Positions 23,820 to 29,725 of a stretch of DNA of 33,572 bases are shown here, in pieces. Position 1 is the first letter of the stretch. Each line of letters opens with the position of its first letter. The stretch spans positions 1 through 33,572 of IMG/VR virus record IMGVR_UViG_3300050014_000314; one strand, 5' to 3'. Below the pieces are notes generated by a model that saw only the letters and a program-made list of their open reading frames with translations, ran no database searches and was not told where the DNA came from. Position numbers and translations under genes: made by a program. The stretch is from a virus.

Positions 23820-23843
23820 CTGTGTGTCTAAACCGGATAAGCA
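23820..23843. repeat. Inverted repeat arm B of the TnpB element
   Basis: Exact reverse complement of arm A. It lies 7 bp upstream of the tnpB ATG (23812) in the minus orientation, and encodes the last residues and stop codon of the neighbouring small gene. Confidence 0.8.
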
Positions 23844-24025
23844 TGTTTAGCTCTATATTTCCCTTTTCCTGCGTAGGCTAGGGCACACCTATCGGTCATG
23901 CGGGTTATTTCTGCGTCTGTTGGCCAGCACATTTGCTGACCATTGCTCATGGTGGTCCATTCCCACCCGGTGTTACATGGCGGTGAACACCATAGCCCTA
24001 ATATTGTGCAGGCAACTTTTATCAT
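23828..24025 (-). CDS. Small Cys-rich protein whose 3' end lies in the TnpB element arm
   Basis: The 65-residue protein has a hydrophobic N-terminus (MIKVACTILGLWCSPPCNTG) and conserved-looking WEWTTMSNGQQMCWPTDAEI. Its last five residues (HAYPV) and stop are encoded within arm B of the TnpB element. If the element were removed at the arm boundaries, the frame would read KHECFQ and then TAA, so the original C-terminus was probably slightly different. It begins 5 bp after the stop of the upstream gene. Function unknown. Confidence 0.55.
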   Translation of the reverse strand: MIKVACTILGLWCSPPCNTGWEWTTMSNGQQMCWPTDAEITRMTDRCALAYAGKGKYRAKHAYPV

Positions 24026-24030
24026 GCGGT

Positions 24031-24306
24031 CTATTTTGTTTCAAGGACGCCTAGCGCGTCTAGCTGTTTCATCATCCAAACGTACAGGTCGGCATGATCC
24101 GGCCAAACAAGTGTCTTGCCGGTCTCATCTTGCCACTTCTTGATGGCTCTCATGTCGGCTTCCCAATGCAGATCAAAGCTGGCCTCTAGCTCTTTGTTTG
24201 CATCAACAAGATTCTCTAATTTCCATCGGCAGCCAGGATGTACACAATTTTCACCCTCGTGCCTTGAGGCCCCGCACGGGCATAATCCGGTAAAAACTGG
24301 TGGCAT
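24031..24306 (-). CDS. Hypothetical zinc-binding-type protein (91 aa), first gene of leftward operon
   Basis: The N-terminus reads PCGASRHEGENCVHPGCRW, with Cys spacing that could bind zinc. Helices (KLENLVDANKELEASFDLHW; YVWMMKQLDALGVLE) follow. The start at 24306 is preceded by GAAGGGCCCG, the operon's recurrent RBS form. It lies just downstream of the divergent promoter region, so it is probably the first leftward transcript gene. No family recognised. Confidence 0.6.
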   Translation of the reverse strand: MPPVFTGLCPCGASRHEGENCVHPGCRWKLENLVDANKELEASFDLHWEADMRAIKKWQDETGKTLVWPDHADLYVWMMKQLDALGVLETK

Positions 24307-24349
24307 CCAACGGGCCCTTCTCGGTTGGTTGGCCTTAATCTCAGGAACC

Positions 24350-24397
24350 CTTATATACCCCTTGCAATAGGATTACAATACGTGTATTACAAATAAT
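24350..24397. promoter_or_regulatory. Divergent promoter/operator between leftward and rightward operons
   Basis: Rightward: TTGCAA (24362-24367), 17-bp spacer, TATTAC (24385-24390), with the start codon at 24398 so near that the transcript may be leaderless. Leftward: TTGTAA (24373-24378, read on minus), 17-bp spacer, TATAAG (24350-24355). Both are overlapped by a direct repeat ATTACAA (24372-24378 and 24386-24392) and a palindrome AATAC-GT-GTATT (24377-24388). The RHH gene next door is a plausible binder. Confidence 0.5.
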
Positions 24398-24553
24398 ATG
24401 GAAAAGACGACAGTTTCTTTTAAGCTGCCCAAAGACCTACTTGCCAAGCTCCGGGCGGCTTGTAGAGGGCAATATGCACCAAAACTATCTGATGTGCTTC
24501 GGCGGGGGGTAGAATTGGCTTTGCGGGAATTGGAAAAGAAGGCCGCAAAATGA
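24398..24553 (+). CDS. Ribbon-helix-helix (CopG/Arc-type) regulator, 51 aa
   Basis: The product is MEKTTVSFKLPKDLLAKLRA followed by ACRGQYAPKLSDVLRRGVEL and ALRELEKKAAK. A beta-strand (TTVSFKLP) and two helices is the RHH fold; such proteins dimerise and bind direct or inverted repeats. No SD precedes ATG 24398, consistent with a leaderless message. It overlaps the GIY-YIG gene (ATGA). Auto-regulation of the divergent promoters immediately upstream is likely. Confidence 0.65.
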   Translation: MEKTTVSFKLPKDLLAKLRAACRGQYAPKLSDVLRRGVELALRELEKKAAK

Positions 24554-24927
24554 ACGAGCCTCGATCAATTCTTTATGTCGCCAAGGACAAATCCTTCTGC
24601 AAAATTGGCGTAACGAACAATCCAGAGCGACGTTGCCATGAGTTTTTCTTTCCAAGTTCGCCTCATTTATCTGTCTCGGCGCGGTCAAAAGCCGTGAAAC
24701 TCCTAATCGTAAAGACTTGGAGCCTTGGTCCTGCGGCAATCGTGATTGAGCGATATATAAAAGCTAAATTCAAACACAAGAATATACCGTGCGGCTATGA
24801 GTGGTTCCGCATAGGCCTAGACGAGATAGTGCAAGCGGTAGAAGACGCGATGAGTGGCGTACCAATCCCGACCCTATATCACTGGTTCGGGAAAACGCGG
24901 GTTCCAAAAGAACCCGGCAAGAAATAG
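24550..24927 (+). CDS. GIY-YIG-type nuclease-like protein (T5orf172/MUG113-like)
   Basis: The 125-residue protein begins with ILYVAKDKSFCKIGVTNNPE then RRCHEF, which corresponds to the YxxKxxx-KIGxTxNPxRR core of the GIY-YIG subgroup called T5orf172/MUG113. Later VIERYIKAKFKHKNIPCGYE then WFRI matches the ExxIH...F..ws.EWF part; Glu would be the catalytic acid. It probably cleaves DNA, but in phages such proteins may also be defence or mobility factors. Coupled with the RHH regulator. Confidence 0.65.
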   Translation: MNEPRSILYVAKDKSFCKIGVTNNPERRCHEFFFPSSPHLSVSARSKAVKLLIVKTWSLGPAAIVIERYIKAKFKHKNIPCGYEWFRIGLDEIVQAVEDAMSGVPIPTLYHWFGKTRVPKEPGKK

Positions 24928-24936
24928 GAGCAGACA

Positions 24937-25122
24937 ATGAGCAACTCAGCAAGACGCAAGGAACGCGAAGCGGAATTTGAAAAAGAGCAGGACGCTCGGC
25001 GTGTGGAAGAGGCTCGCAAAGATGCGCTGACTATGTGGGAACGCATTGAAGAAGCGGACGCGAACGACGATATGAAAGACATTCTACATCGGCTCGCTTC
25101 TCACATCGGCCTAGAACAATAA
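24937..25122 (+). CDS. Small charged coiled-coil protein (61 aa)
   Basis: Highly charged helix (ARRKEREAEFEKEQDARRVE) followed by MWERIEEADANDDMKDILHR. No family recognised. It starts after an SD (ggag) and is the first of a run of small genes; the next junction is the linker TAAGGAGCGCGGCGC. Confidence 0.55.
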   Translation: MSNSARRKEREAEFEKEQDARRVEEARKDALTMWERIEEADANDDMKDILHRLASHIGLEQ

Positions 25123-25134
25123 GGAGCGCGGCGC

Positions 25135-25326
25135 ATGGCAATGAACGAGGGTCAGTTGAGAGCTAGGCTTGCCGATGCAGAACGCGCCTTGGCTGAATGT
25201 GATCCAAAATACTTATCCGAGTATTGGGCGATGTATCTTCCGGTGACGCCAACTAGCTTGTCGCAAGAGTTAATCCGCAGCGAAGCTAAGAAGCATCCGA
25301 ATGTTATCAATCTCAAAGGACGATAA
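25135..25326 (+). CDS. Small hypothetical protein (63 aa)
   Basis: Helical N-terminus (MAMNEGQLRARLADAERALA) and YLSEYWAMYLPVTPTSLSQE. ATG 25135 follows AAGGAGCGCGGCGC. Function unknown. Confidence 0.5.
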   Translation: MAMNEGQLRARLADAERALAECDPKYLSEYWAMYLPVTPTSLSQELIRSEAKKHPNVINLKGR

Positions 25327-25336
25327 AGGAGCCGCC

Positions 25337-25531
25337 ATGCAATCGAAGCCCTTAGCGACCGATCCGAAGTTGCTGGCTCTACTTGAGAAGGCCAAGAGCC
25401 ACGTTATGACAAAGGTCGAGAAGGACGCACAGCGCAAGTCGTGGGTCATTGGCGAGTTCATGCTTGAGCATCCAGACGCGACGCGAGAGTACGCCGAGTC
25501 GGTTTATTCCAAAGTCAACGGAACCGAATAG
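25337..25531 (+). CDS. Small hypothetical protein (64 aa)
   Basis: ATG 25337 after TAAAGGAGCCGCC is chosen over an earlier ATG in the overlap. The protein is helical (KLLALLEKAKSHVMTKVEKD, then AQRKSWVIGEFMLEHPDATR) and ends VYSKVNGTE. The C-terminal VNGxE and the adjacent linker recur at the end of the next gene, pointing to a shared junction sequence. Confidence 0.55.
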   Translation: MQSKPLATDPKLLALLEKAKSHVMTKVEKDAQRKSWVIGEFMLEHPDATREYAESVYSKVNGTE

Positions 25532-25542
25532 GGAGCCGGGTG

Positions 25543-25737
25543 ATGCTGGGAAAAATAATTCAGCTATTCAAGGGCGTCTATGCTCGACGTTCCCACGGAG
25601 TGTGTCAGCGGTGCGGTGAGACAGACTACTTGCCTTGGGCAACAGAACACGGCGTTAGATATTGCGGGCACTGTTGGGAGAAGGATGCTCTTGAATACGC
25701 GGAATTAGCAAATTCTCATGTCAACGGGAACGAATAA
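25543..25737 (+). CDS. Small zinc-ribbon protein (64 aa)
   Basis: ATG 25543 (GTG 25540 possible). CQRCGETDYLPWATEHGVRY then CGHCW gives two CxxC pairs, a zinc ribbon. The C-terminus (NSHVNGNE) resembles the end of the preceding gene. Zinc ribbons of this size bind nucleic acid or host proteins; no specific family is recognised. Confidence 0.6.
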   Translation: MLGKIIQLFKGVYARRSHGVCQRCGETDYLPWATEHGVRYCGHCWEKDALEYAELANSHVNGNE

Positions 25738-25748
25738 GGAGCCGGATC

Positions 25749-25997
25749 GTGGTTAGTCGATTAAACGCACCGAGCTATAAGTTCAAGGCACGGGATGGGC
25801 GGATATTAAGCCGCACCACACGACGACCGATTACGCACGGCATAATCGCCAACTACGGAACCCATTGGGGTCTAGGGACTGTGTGTGAGAGCAAAGAAGA
25901 AGCGGACAGAATCGCGGCCCTCGGCACGATGGAAAGCTATGTTGTCCCCGTCGATCATATTGACGGGCAGATTCCCGCATACCACGACGCATCATAG
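25749..25997 (+). CDS. Small hypothetical protein (82 aa), GTG start
   Basis: GTG 25749 follows TAAGGAGCCGGATC. The protein is compact and beta-rich (FKARDGRILSRTTRRPITHG; YVVPVDHIDGQIPAYH). No family recognised. Its junction with the upstream gene is one of the repeated linkers. Confidence 0.55.
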   Translation: MVSRLNAPSYKFKARDGRILSRTTRRPITHGIIANYGTHWGLGTVCESKEEADRIAALGTMESYVVPVDHIDGQIPAYHDAS

Positions 25998-26006
25998 GAG
26001 CGCAGC

Positions 26007-26240
26007 ATGACGGACGACGAGATGGCATCGGAACTCCGGTCTAAAGGATGGCGAGTGCAAGAGCCGCTAACGCAGGCAAATTGCACCCATCCGAATAAAA
26101 TAGGGACCGGCTCATGCGGCTCTGACGGATCGAGTCACACAGAATGGTGGTGCGCGGCCTGTGGTGCGCACGAGAGACACGAGACACCACCGCGCGCTAA
26201 CCATCTCGGCATTGTTCTCACGCAACAGCTACATAACTGA
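26007..26240 (+). CDS. Small Cys/His protein (77 aa)
   Basis: ATG 26007 after TAGGAGCGCAGC. CTHPNKIGTGSCGSDGSSHT then EWWCAACGAHERHE gives paired Cys plus His, probably a zinc site. Helical N-terminus (DDEMASELRSKGWRVQE). No family recognised. Confidence 0.55.
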   Translation: MTDDEMASELRSKGWRVQEPLTQANCTHPNKIGTGSCGSDGSSHTEWWCAACGAHERHETPPRANHLGIVLTQQLHN

Positions 26241-26251
26241 GGAGACTTTGC

Positions 26252-26425
26252 GTGAGCGATCAATGGACACCAGGACACTCGCTGAAAGTTGGCGACGAAA
26301 TCCTTATGTCTTGGCCGCGTTCGCGATGGGCGATCTTGTGGGACCGTATTCGACATCCGTTCACCGAGCCGGAACGTACCGAGCCGCGCCGAGCTAAAGT
26401 TACAGCAACATCGACAAGCGAATAA
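26252..26425 (+). CDS. Small basic protein (57 aa), GTG start
   Basis: GTG 26252 after a GAGGAGA SD. The product begins MSDQWTPGHSLKVGDEILMS, then WPRSRWAILWDRIRHPFTEP and an Arg/Glu/Thr-rich end. No family recognised. Aromatic and basic composition. The next junction is the linker TAAGGAGCAACCG. Confidence 0.45.
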   Translation: MSDQWTPGHSLKVGDEILMSWPRSRWAILWDRIRHPFTEPERTEPRRAKVTATSTSE

Positions 26426-26435
26426 GGAGCAACCG

Positions 26436-26600
26436 ATGGCTTGCCGACATAAATGGGTTTCACTTTCGCAGTCTATCCGTGACGGTAAGATCGTTGGGGA
26501 ACTTTGCATCTGCGAAAAATGCAAGATGCAGCGCCAAGAAGGCGACTCGTTTTTAACGCCAACTTCCAAGACCGTTCCCGTCTTGGCTGACACGAAATAG
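26436..26600 (+). CDS. 54-aa zinc-ribbon-like protein, copy 1 of a duplicated gene
   Basis: The product is MACRHKWVSLSQSIRDGKIV then GELCICEKCKMQRQEGDSFL and an end LADTK. One CR-H and a CICEKC pair suggest a zinc site. It is about 91% identical in DNA to 27459-27623, with most differences at third codon positions. ATG 26436 has AAGGAG upstream. It is more likely to be the stand-alone original form because its linker is intact. Confidence 0.6.
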   Translation: MACRHKWVSLSQSIRDGKIVGELCICEKCKMQRQEGDSFLTPTSKTVPVLADTK

Positions 26601-26610
26601 GAGGATTTCG

Positions 26611-26982
26611 GTGAAAAAATTGCTCATGGTTATGCTGTTCATTAGTTCTCCCGCAATTGCGAGCGACGTAGGGGCATCTATCAACGCTGGCGCCGTTGAA
26701 TGTAGAGTGCAATCTAAAGATCAAATCGTTTGTTCTGATAATGGAAAAATATGCCAAGACGTTAGAGATAGGATGAGACAATACAGAGAGAGAATTTTTG
26801 GGTGCATCGATCCAAAATCTAAGAATTATCCTTGCCCACCATTTGAGGACACAACTACGCCGAGCTACCGGTGGCTGTCTCAGCTTGAACTGTCTTGCGG
26901 CAGTCATGGATTTCAAGAATTAAAGTGCCTCGACCCTTCGCAGGGTAAATGTGACAACTGGTGGGGTCACGGCGAAAAATGA
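26611..26982 (+). CDS. Secreted Cys-rich protein (123 aa)
   Basis: GTG 26611 after TAGGAGGATTTCG. Residues 1-17 (MKKLLMVMLFISSPAIA) form a signal peptide. The mature part has 8 Cys (VECRVQSKDQIVC, ICQDV, FGCID, YPCPP, SCGSH, KCLD, KCDNW), compatible with disulfides in the periplasm. Function unknown; a periplasmic phage cargo protein that modifies or blocks an envelope factor is possible. Confidence 0.55.
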   Translation: MKKLLMVMLFISSPAIASDVGASINAGAVECRVQSKDQIVCSDNGKICQDVRDRMRQYRERIFGCIDPKSKNYPCPPFEDTTTPSYRWLSQLELSCGSHGFQELKCLDPSQGKCDNWWGHGEK

Positions 26983-27021
26983 GAATTACATCCAACCCCT
27001 TAAACACTAAAGGAGCGCAGC

Positions 27022-27213
27022 GTGGAAACACGAGCAACGAACGTAGAAGGCCAATCGGTTGCTGAGTGGTTGGCGCAAGAACTCGTTACGGGTTGGCTGT
27101 GCCAATGTGACCCGGTTCCTCAGATCACCTTTGGACAATCGGAGCTTTTGCAGCAAATGATTGTTAAGGCAATCAGACCAGACCCAAAAATTCTAAACCG
27201 ACACAAACGATAA
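27022..27213 (+). CDS. Small hypothetical protein (63 aa), GTG start
   Basis: GTG 27022 preceded by CTAAAGGAGCGCAGC. Helical with VAEWLAQELVTGWLCQCDPV then PQITFGQSELLQQMIVKAIR. No family recognised. Codon use and linker agree with the neighbours. Confidence 0.5.
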   Translation: METRATNVEGQSVAEWLAQELVTGWLCQCDPVPQITFGQSELLQQMIVKAIRPDPKILNRHKR

Positions 27214-27222
27214 GGAGCGACG

Positions 27223-27402
27223 ATGGAACAAGTTTATAAACCAACCTATGCCTTCACCGTCACCATTAGCGACGATGTTTTGCATGATGGGTGGAGCGCC
27301 CTTGACGAAAAGACTAGATGCGACGAAACGCTGGCGAAACTCCGCAGGGTTCTTGCTGACGCTGGACTAACGGCGGGCGTACTATTTCAGAAGTTTAGGT
27401 AG
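27223..27402 (+). CDS. Small hypothetical protein (59 aa)
   Basis: ATG 27223 after TAAGGAGCGACG. The product is MEQVYKPTYAFTVTISDDVL then HDGWSALDEKTRCDETLAKL and an end TAGVLFQKFR. A beta-strand plus helix arrangement is possible. No family recognised. It is followed by a 5-bp gap to the fused gene. Confidence 0.5.
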   Translation: MEQVYKPTYAFTVTISDDVLHDGWSALDEKTRCDETLAKLRRVLADAGLTAGVLFQKFR

Positions 27403-27407
27403 CTAGT

Positions 27408-27623
27408 ATGAGCCACCCACGCATCATCTGCTGGTTTTCTTGTGGGACTGCCTCGGCGATGACTTGCCGACATAAATGGGTTTCTCTTTCGCAATCTATT
27501 CGTAACGGCAAGATTGTTGGTGAACTTTGCATCTGCGAAAAATGCAAGATGCAGCGCAAAGAGAGCGACTCGTTTTTAACGCCGACTTCCAAGACTGTTT
27601 CCGTCTTGGCTGACACGAAATAG
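27408..27623 (+). CDS. Fusion: PAPS-reductase-like N-terminal stub plus copy 2 of the 54-aa zinc-ribbon-like gene
   Basis: The frame begins MSHPRIICWFSCGTASA, which closely resembles the first residues of phage PAPS-reductase-family proteins (CWFSCGAASA, the PP-loop region). From 27459 it becomes the second copy of the 54-aa gene (MTCRHKWVSLSQSIRNGKIV ... LADTK). The join falls at the ATG of the copy. The rest of the PAPS reductase is absent, so the first part is a remnant. Whether the product starts at 27408 or at ATG 27459 is open; the latter has no strong SD. The copy itself seems still selected because most changes are synonymous. Confidence 0.6.
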   Translation: MSHPRIICWFSCGTASAMTCRHKWVSLSQSIRNGKIVGELCICEKCKMQRKESDSFLTPTSKTVSVLADTK

Positions 27624-27631
27624 GAACCAGA

Positions 27632-28450
27632 ATGCCGGTTCGCGTAATCACAGGTGACAGCAGGACCGCGCTGCGGGCGCTCGACGCCGCCAGCGTGCAG
27701 TGCTGCGTTACCTCGCCGCCGTACTACTGGCAGCGGGATTATGGCGTTGACGGGCAGATAGGGCTTGAGGTTACGCCCGAGAAATACGTCGAGGAAATCA
27801 TCGCCGTGTTCCAGGACGTAAAGCGGTGCCTATGCGACGATGGCGTGGTGTGGCTCAACCTGGGCGACGCATACTACAGCGGCAACGGCCAACCGAAGGG
27901 CAGCGACCCCCGGAGCCCGTCGCGCGATTGGATGAGAAAGAAGCTTCGGCCACTCGATGTCGGCGGCTGGGATATTCCAAAGAAAAGTCTGCTCGGAGTT
28001 CCTTGGATGGTCGCTCACGCTTTGCAGTCGGACGGCTGGACGATCCGCGCCGAGGTGGTGTGGTGCCGCAAGACGGCATTCGCGGAGCCTTCGGTCAAGG
28101 ACCGGCCGCACCGGCAGCACGAAATCCTATTCCTACTTTCCAAGAGCCGGATGTATTCGTTCAACCGCGCTATGCTGCCCGAGGAAAGTGTGTGGCATAT
28201 CCCGCACGAACGGACTGTGCGTGGGCACAATGCAGCCTACCCGGAAGAACTCGCCCGGCGCTGCATCGTGTCGGGCAGTGATGCCGGCGACATGATCCTC
28301 GATCCGTTTGGTGGCAGTGGAACGACCGGGCTCGTCGCTCAGCGTGAAGGTCGCAACGCAATCTTGGTCGAGCTTAATCCCGAGTACGCTGCTATGTCGG
28401 AACGCCGGATTGGCGTCGAAACCGATATGTTCTCAAAACTTACTGCCTAA
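27632..28450 (+). CDS. Site-specific DNA methyltransferase (N4-C or N6-A, beta class)
   Basis: The 272-residue protein has TSPPYYWQRDYG (catalytic SPPY, residues 28-31) near the N-terminus and DPFGGSGTTG (224-233, SAM-binding FxGxG) near the C-terminus, followed by ILVELNPEY. SPPY before FxGxG is the beta arrangement. Such phage enzymes methylate A-N6 or C-N4 in short sites, protecting phage DNA from restriction; no cognate endonuclease is visible. It is more G+C-rich than adjacent small genes, suggesting a different origin. Target site unknown. Confidence 0.85.
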   Translation: MPVRVITGDSRTALRALDAASVQCCVTSPPYYWQRDYGVDGQIGLEVTPEKYVEEIIAVFQDVKRCLCDDGVVWLNLGDAYYSGNGQPKGSDPRSPSRDWMRKKLRPLDVGGWDIPKKSLLGVPWMVAHALQSDGWTIRAEVVWCRKTAFAEPSVKDRPHRQHEILFLLSKSRMYSFNRAMLPEESVWHIPHERTVRGHNAAYPEELARRCIVSGSDAGDMILDPFGGSGTTGLVAQREGRNAILVELNPEYAAMSERRIGVETDMFSKLTA

Positions 28451-28465
28451 AAGGGGAGCGCAGCG

Positions 28466-28621
28466 ATGATCGATCCAGAACTCGTCTATACAAACGCCTG
28501 CGTCGCGCTAAGGAGGGCCGAAAGTGACTATGCGGCATCCGAGACAAAATTGATTGAGGCACGGAGGGCGGTTCAGGCGGCTAAGGTTGTAACATATTAC
28601 TATAAGCAACTACACAAATAG
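28466..28621 (+). CDS. Small helical protein (51 aa)
   Basis: ATG 28466 after AAAAGGGGAGCGCAGCG. The product is MIDPELVYTNACVALRRAES then DYAASETKLIEARRAVQAAK and VVTYYYKQLHK, a long amphipathic helix. No family recognised. Confidence 0.5.
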   Translation: MIDPELVYTNACVALRRAESDYAASETKLIEARRAVQAAKVVTYYYKQLHK

Positions 28622-28730
28622 GAGCTAAACCTCGGAACCGGCTCTGAAAGCGCACCCGGCCTTGGTCAGTACAATACTCCGTCGCCCGCTAGAAATTAAG
28701 CGACGGCCATCTAAAAAAGGGAGCGCAGCG
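28622..28730 (+). other. 109-bp gap with partial linker and hairpin
   Basis: It begins with the familiar TAGGAGCTAAAC but no ATG follows, so it may be the remnant of a deleted small gene. A hairpin CCGTCGC (28679-28685) / GCGACGG (28700-28706) precedes the linker AAAAGGGAGCGCAGCG of the next gene. A TTG-initiated extension of the next gene through here is unlikely. Confidence 0.4.
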
Positions 28731-28988
28731 ATGGTCAAAATTGCAACTGGTTTTTTTGTCGGATGTATGATGACAGCAATCACCGTCGCATGGGCAGAGT
28801 CCGTTAAGGACCAGCCATGTACGCACGATGGTTCAAGCTGCATGACAACAATCCCACCGGAAGTTGTCCCACAGATGCTGTTCAATGAAGTTGGCGTCGT
28901 TATGGCCGCCAGATCACAACAAGGGAAAGCCGTAACCATTCAGGCCGACGAAGATGGCTATGTTATCTGTAGCCCAAAATCAAAATAG
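28731..28988 (+). CDS. Secreted/periplasmic small protein (85 aa)
   Basis: ATG 28731, right after AAAAGGGAGCGCAGCG, is chosen over an upstream frame extension. Residues 1-22 (MVKIATGFFVGCMMTAITVA) form a signal peptide or anchor, then KDQPCTHDGSSCMTTIPPEV and two Cys that may bridge, ending VICSPKSK. Function unknown. Confidence 0.5.
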   Translation: MVKIATGFFVGCMMTAITVAWAESVKDQPCTHDGSSCMTTIPPEVVPQMLFNEVGVVMAARSQQGKAVTIQADEDGYVICSPKSK

Positions 28989-28998
28989 GAGCGCGGCG

Positions 28999-29193
28999 AT
29001 GGGCCTAACGCAGCACGAAATAATAATGTTGGGCGCGCTGCAAACCATTATTGCCCAAACCGAGCCGGATGCTATCCCACATAGAGACTATGGGCATCTT
29101 AGAAAAGACATCTATGATTGCGCAACGGCGGCAATATCCGAGTTTACCGAAAATGAGCGCGTAGAGGCAATGGTGGCACAGCCTCGGCACTGA
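28999..29193 (+). CDS. Small helical protein (64 aa), last gene of rightward operon
   Basis: ATG 28999 after TAGGAGCGCGGCG. The product is MGLTQHEIIMLGALQTIIAQ then TEPDAIPHRDYGHLRKDIYD and an acidic C-terminus. Helix-rich, no family recognised. It is followed 30 bp later by the convergent leftward operon, without an obvious terminator. Confidence 0.5.
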   Translation: MGLTQHEIIMLGALQTIIAQTEPDAIPHRDYGHLRKDIYDCATAAISEFTENERVEAMVAQPRH

Positions 29194-29223
29194 TAAAGGC
29201 CGAGTTTCCCTCTTTGTTCACGC

Positions 29224-29580
29224 TTATTCGCTTTCGCGGACTTGCTCGGCGGCGGTGAGCGCGCGAATGGCAGCCATTGGACGGCCACAGTATTCACATT
29301 CGACTGGCGCACCATCAATTACATCGGCAACGCCTTCATTACACATGCCACAAGCATCGCGCACGGCAAGCGCACACCGCTCTATTGTTGCCGCCTCAAT
29401 TTCTACTCTCGGCTCACTCGCACGGGCATGCTCTGCGGCGGTCAGGGCGGCTTTAGCAGCCAGTTTGTATGCAACACGCACTTGTTCATCAACTGCGCCC
29501 CAACTCATGCAATCAAGCCCGCTCTGATCCCAAACGTATATTTCACGCCCCGCCGCCACAATTTCTTTGTCTGTCGCCAT
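29224..29580 (-). CDS. Hypothetical protein with zinc-binding CxxC pairs (118 aa)
   Basis: ATG 29580 is chosen because TGA of the upstream gene lies 2 bp before it. The protein has a helical first half (REIYVWDQSGLDCMSWGAVD; VAYKLAAKAALTAAEHARAS) and CGMCNEGVADVIDGAPVECE then YCGRP, a zinc ribbon. TAAEHARASE and TAAEQVRESE are internal near-repeats flanking it. No family is recognised. It is the last leftward gene. Confidence 0.55.
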   Translation of the reverse strand: MATDKEIVAAGREIYVWDQSGLDCMSWGAVDEQVRVAYKLAAKAALTAAEHARASEPRVEIEAATIERCALAVRDACGMCNEGVADVIDGAPVECEYCGRPMAAIRALTAAEQVRESE

Positions 29581-29582
29581 TT

Positions 29583-29720
29583 TCAAACCACCGGCAGTTG
29601 TGGGCTTATTAGCGCGCGGTTTTCTTCCACCCACACCGCGCAGCGGGTTAGGAAAACATCTCTGCGGCCACACCGAGAAAGGACCATCTCGAAATCCGCT
29701 AGATGTTCCAGGAAGTTCAT
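29583..29720 (-). CDS. Very small protein (45 aa)
   Basis: ATG 29720 after TAAGAGAC, 5 bp downstream of the stop of the DUF968-like gene. The product reads MNFLEHLADFEMVLSRCGRR then DVFLTRCAVWVEENRALISP. A short helix-rich peptide, unknown. The longer frame upstream overlaps the neighbour and is not preferred. Confidence 0.45.
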   Translation of the reverse strand: MNFLEHLADFEMVLSRCGRRDVFLTRCAVWVEENRALISPQLPVV

Positions 29721-29725
29721 GTCTC

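Larger units (their letters stand above)
22700..23843 (-). mobile_element. TnpB-encoding element bounded by 24-bp perfect inverted repeats
   Basis: The arms 22700-22723 and 23820-23843 are exact reverse complements (starting TGCTTATCCGG). They enclose 1144 bp that contain one tnpB gene on the minus strand and nothing else. No TnpA transposase or serine recombinase is present. Known IS200/IS605 elements carry subterminal hairpins rather than terminal inverted repeats, so these arms are unusual. No target-site duplication is apparent. A short palindrome (AAGCAC-TC-GTGCTT, 22691-22704) overlaps the 22700 boundary. Confidence 0.6.

Noticed and set aside
23494-23850. Plus-strand frame of 118 aa at the TnpB start
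   Set aside because: Antisense of the TnpB N-terminus; no SD.
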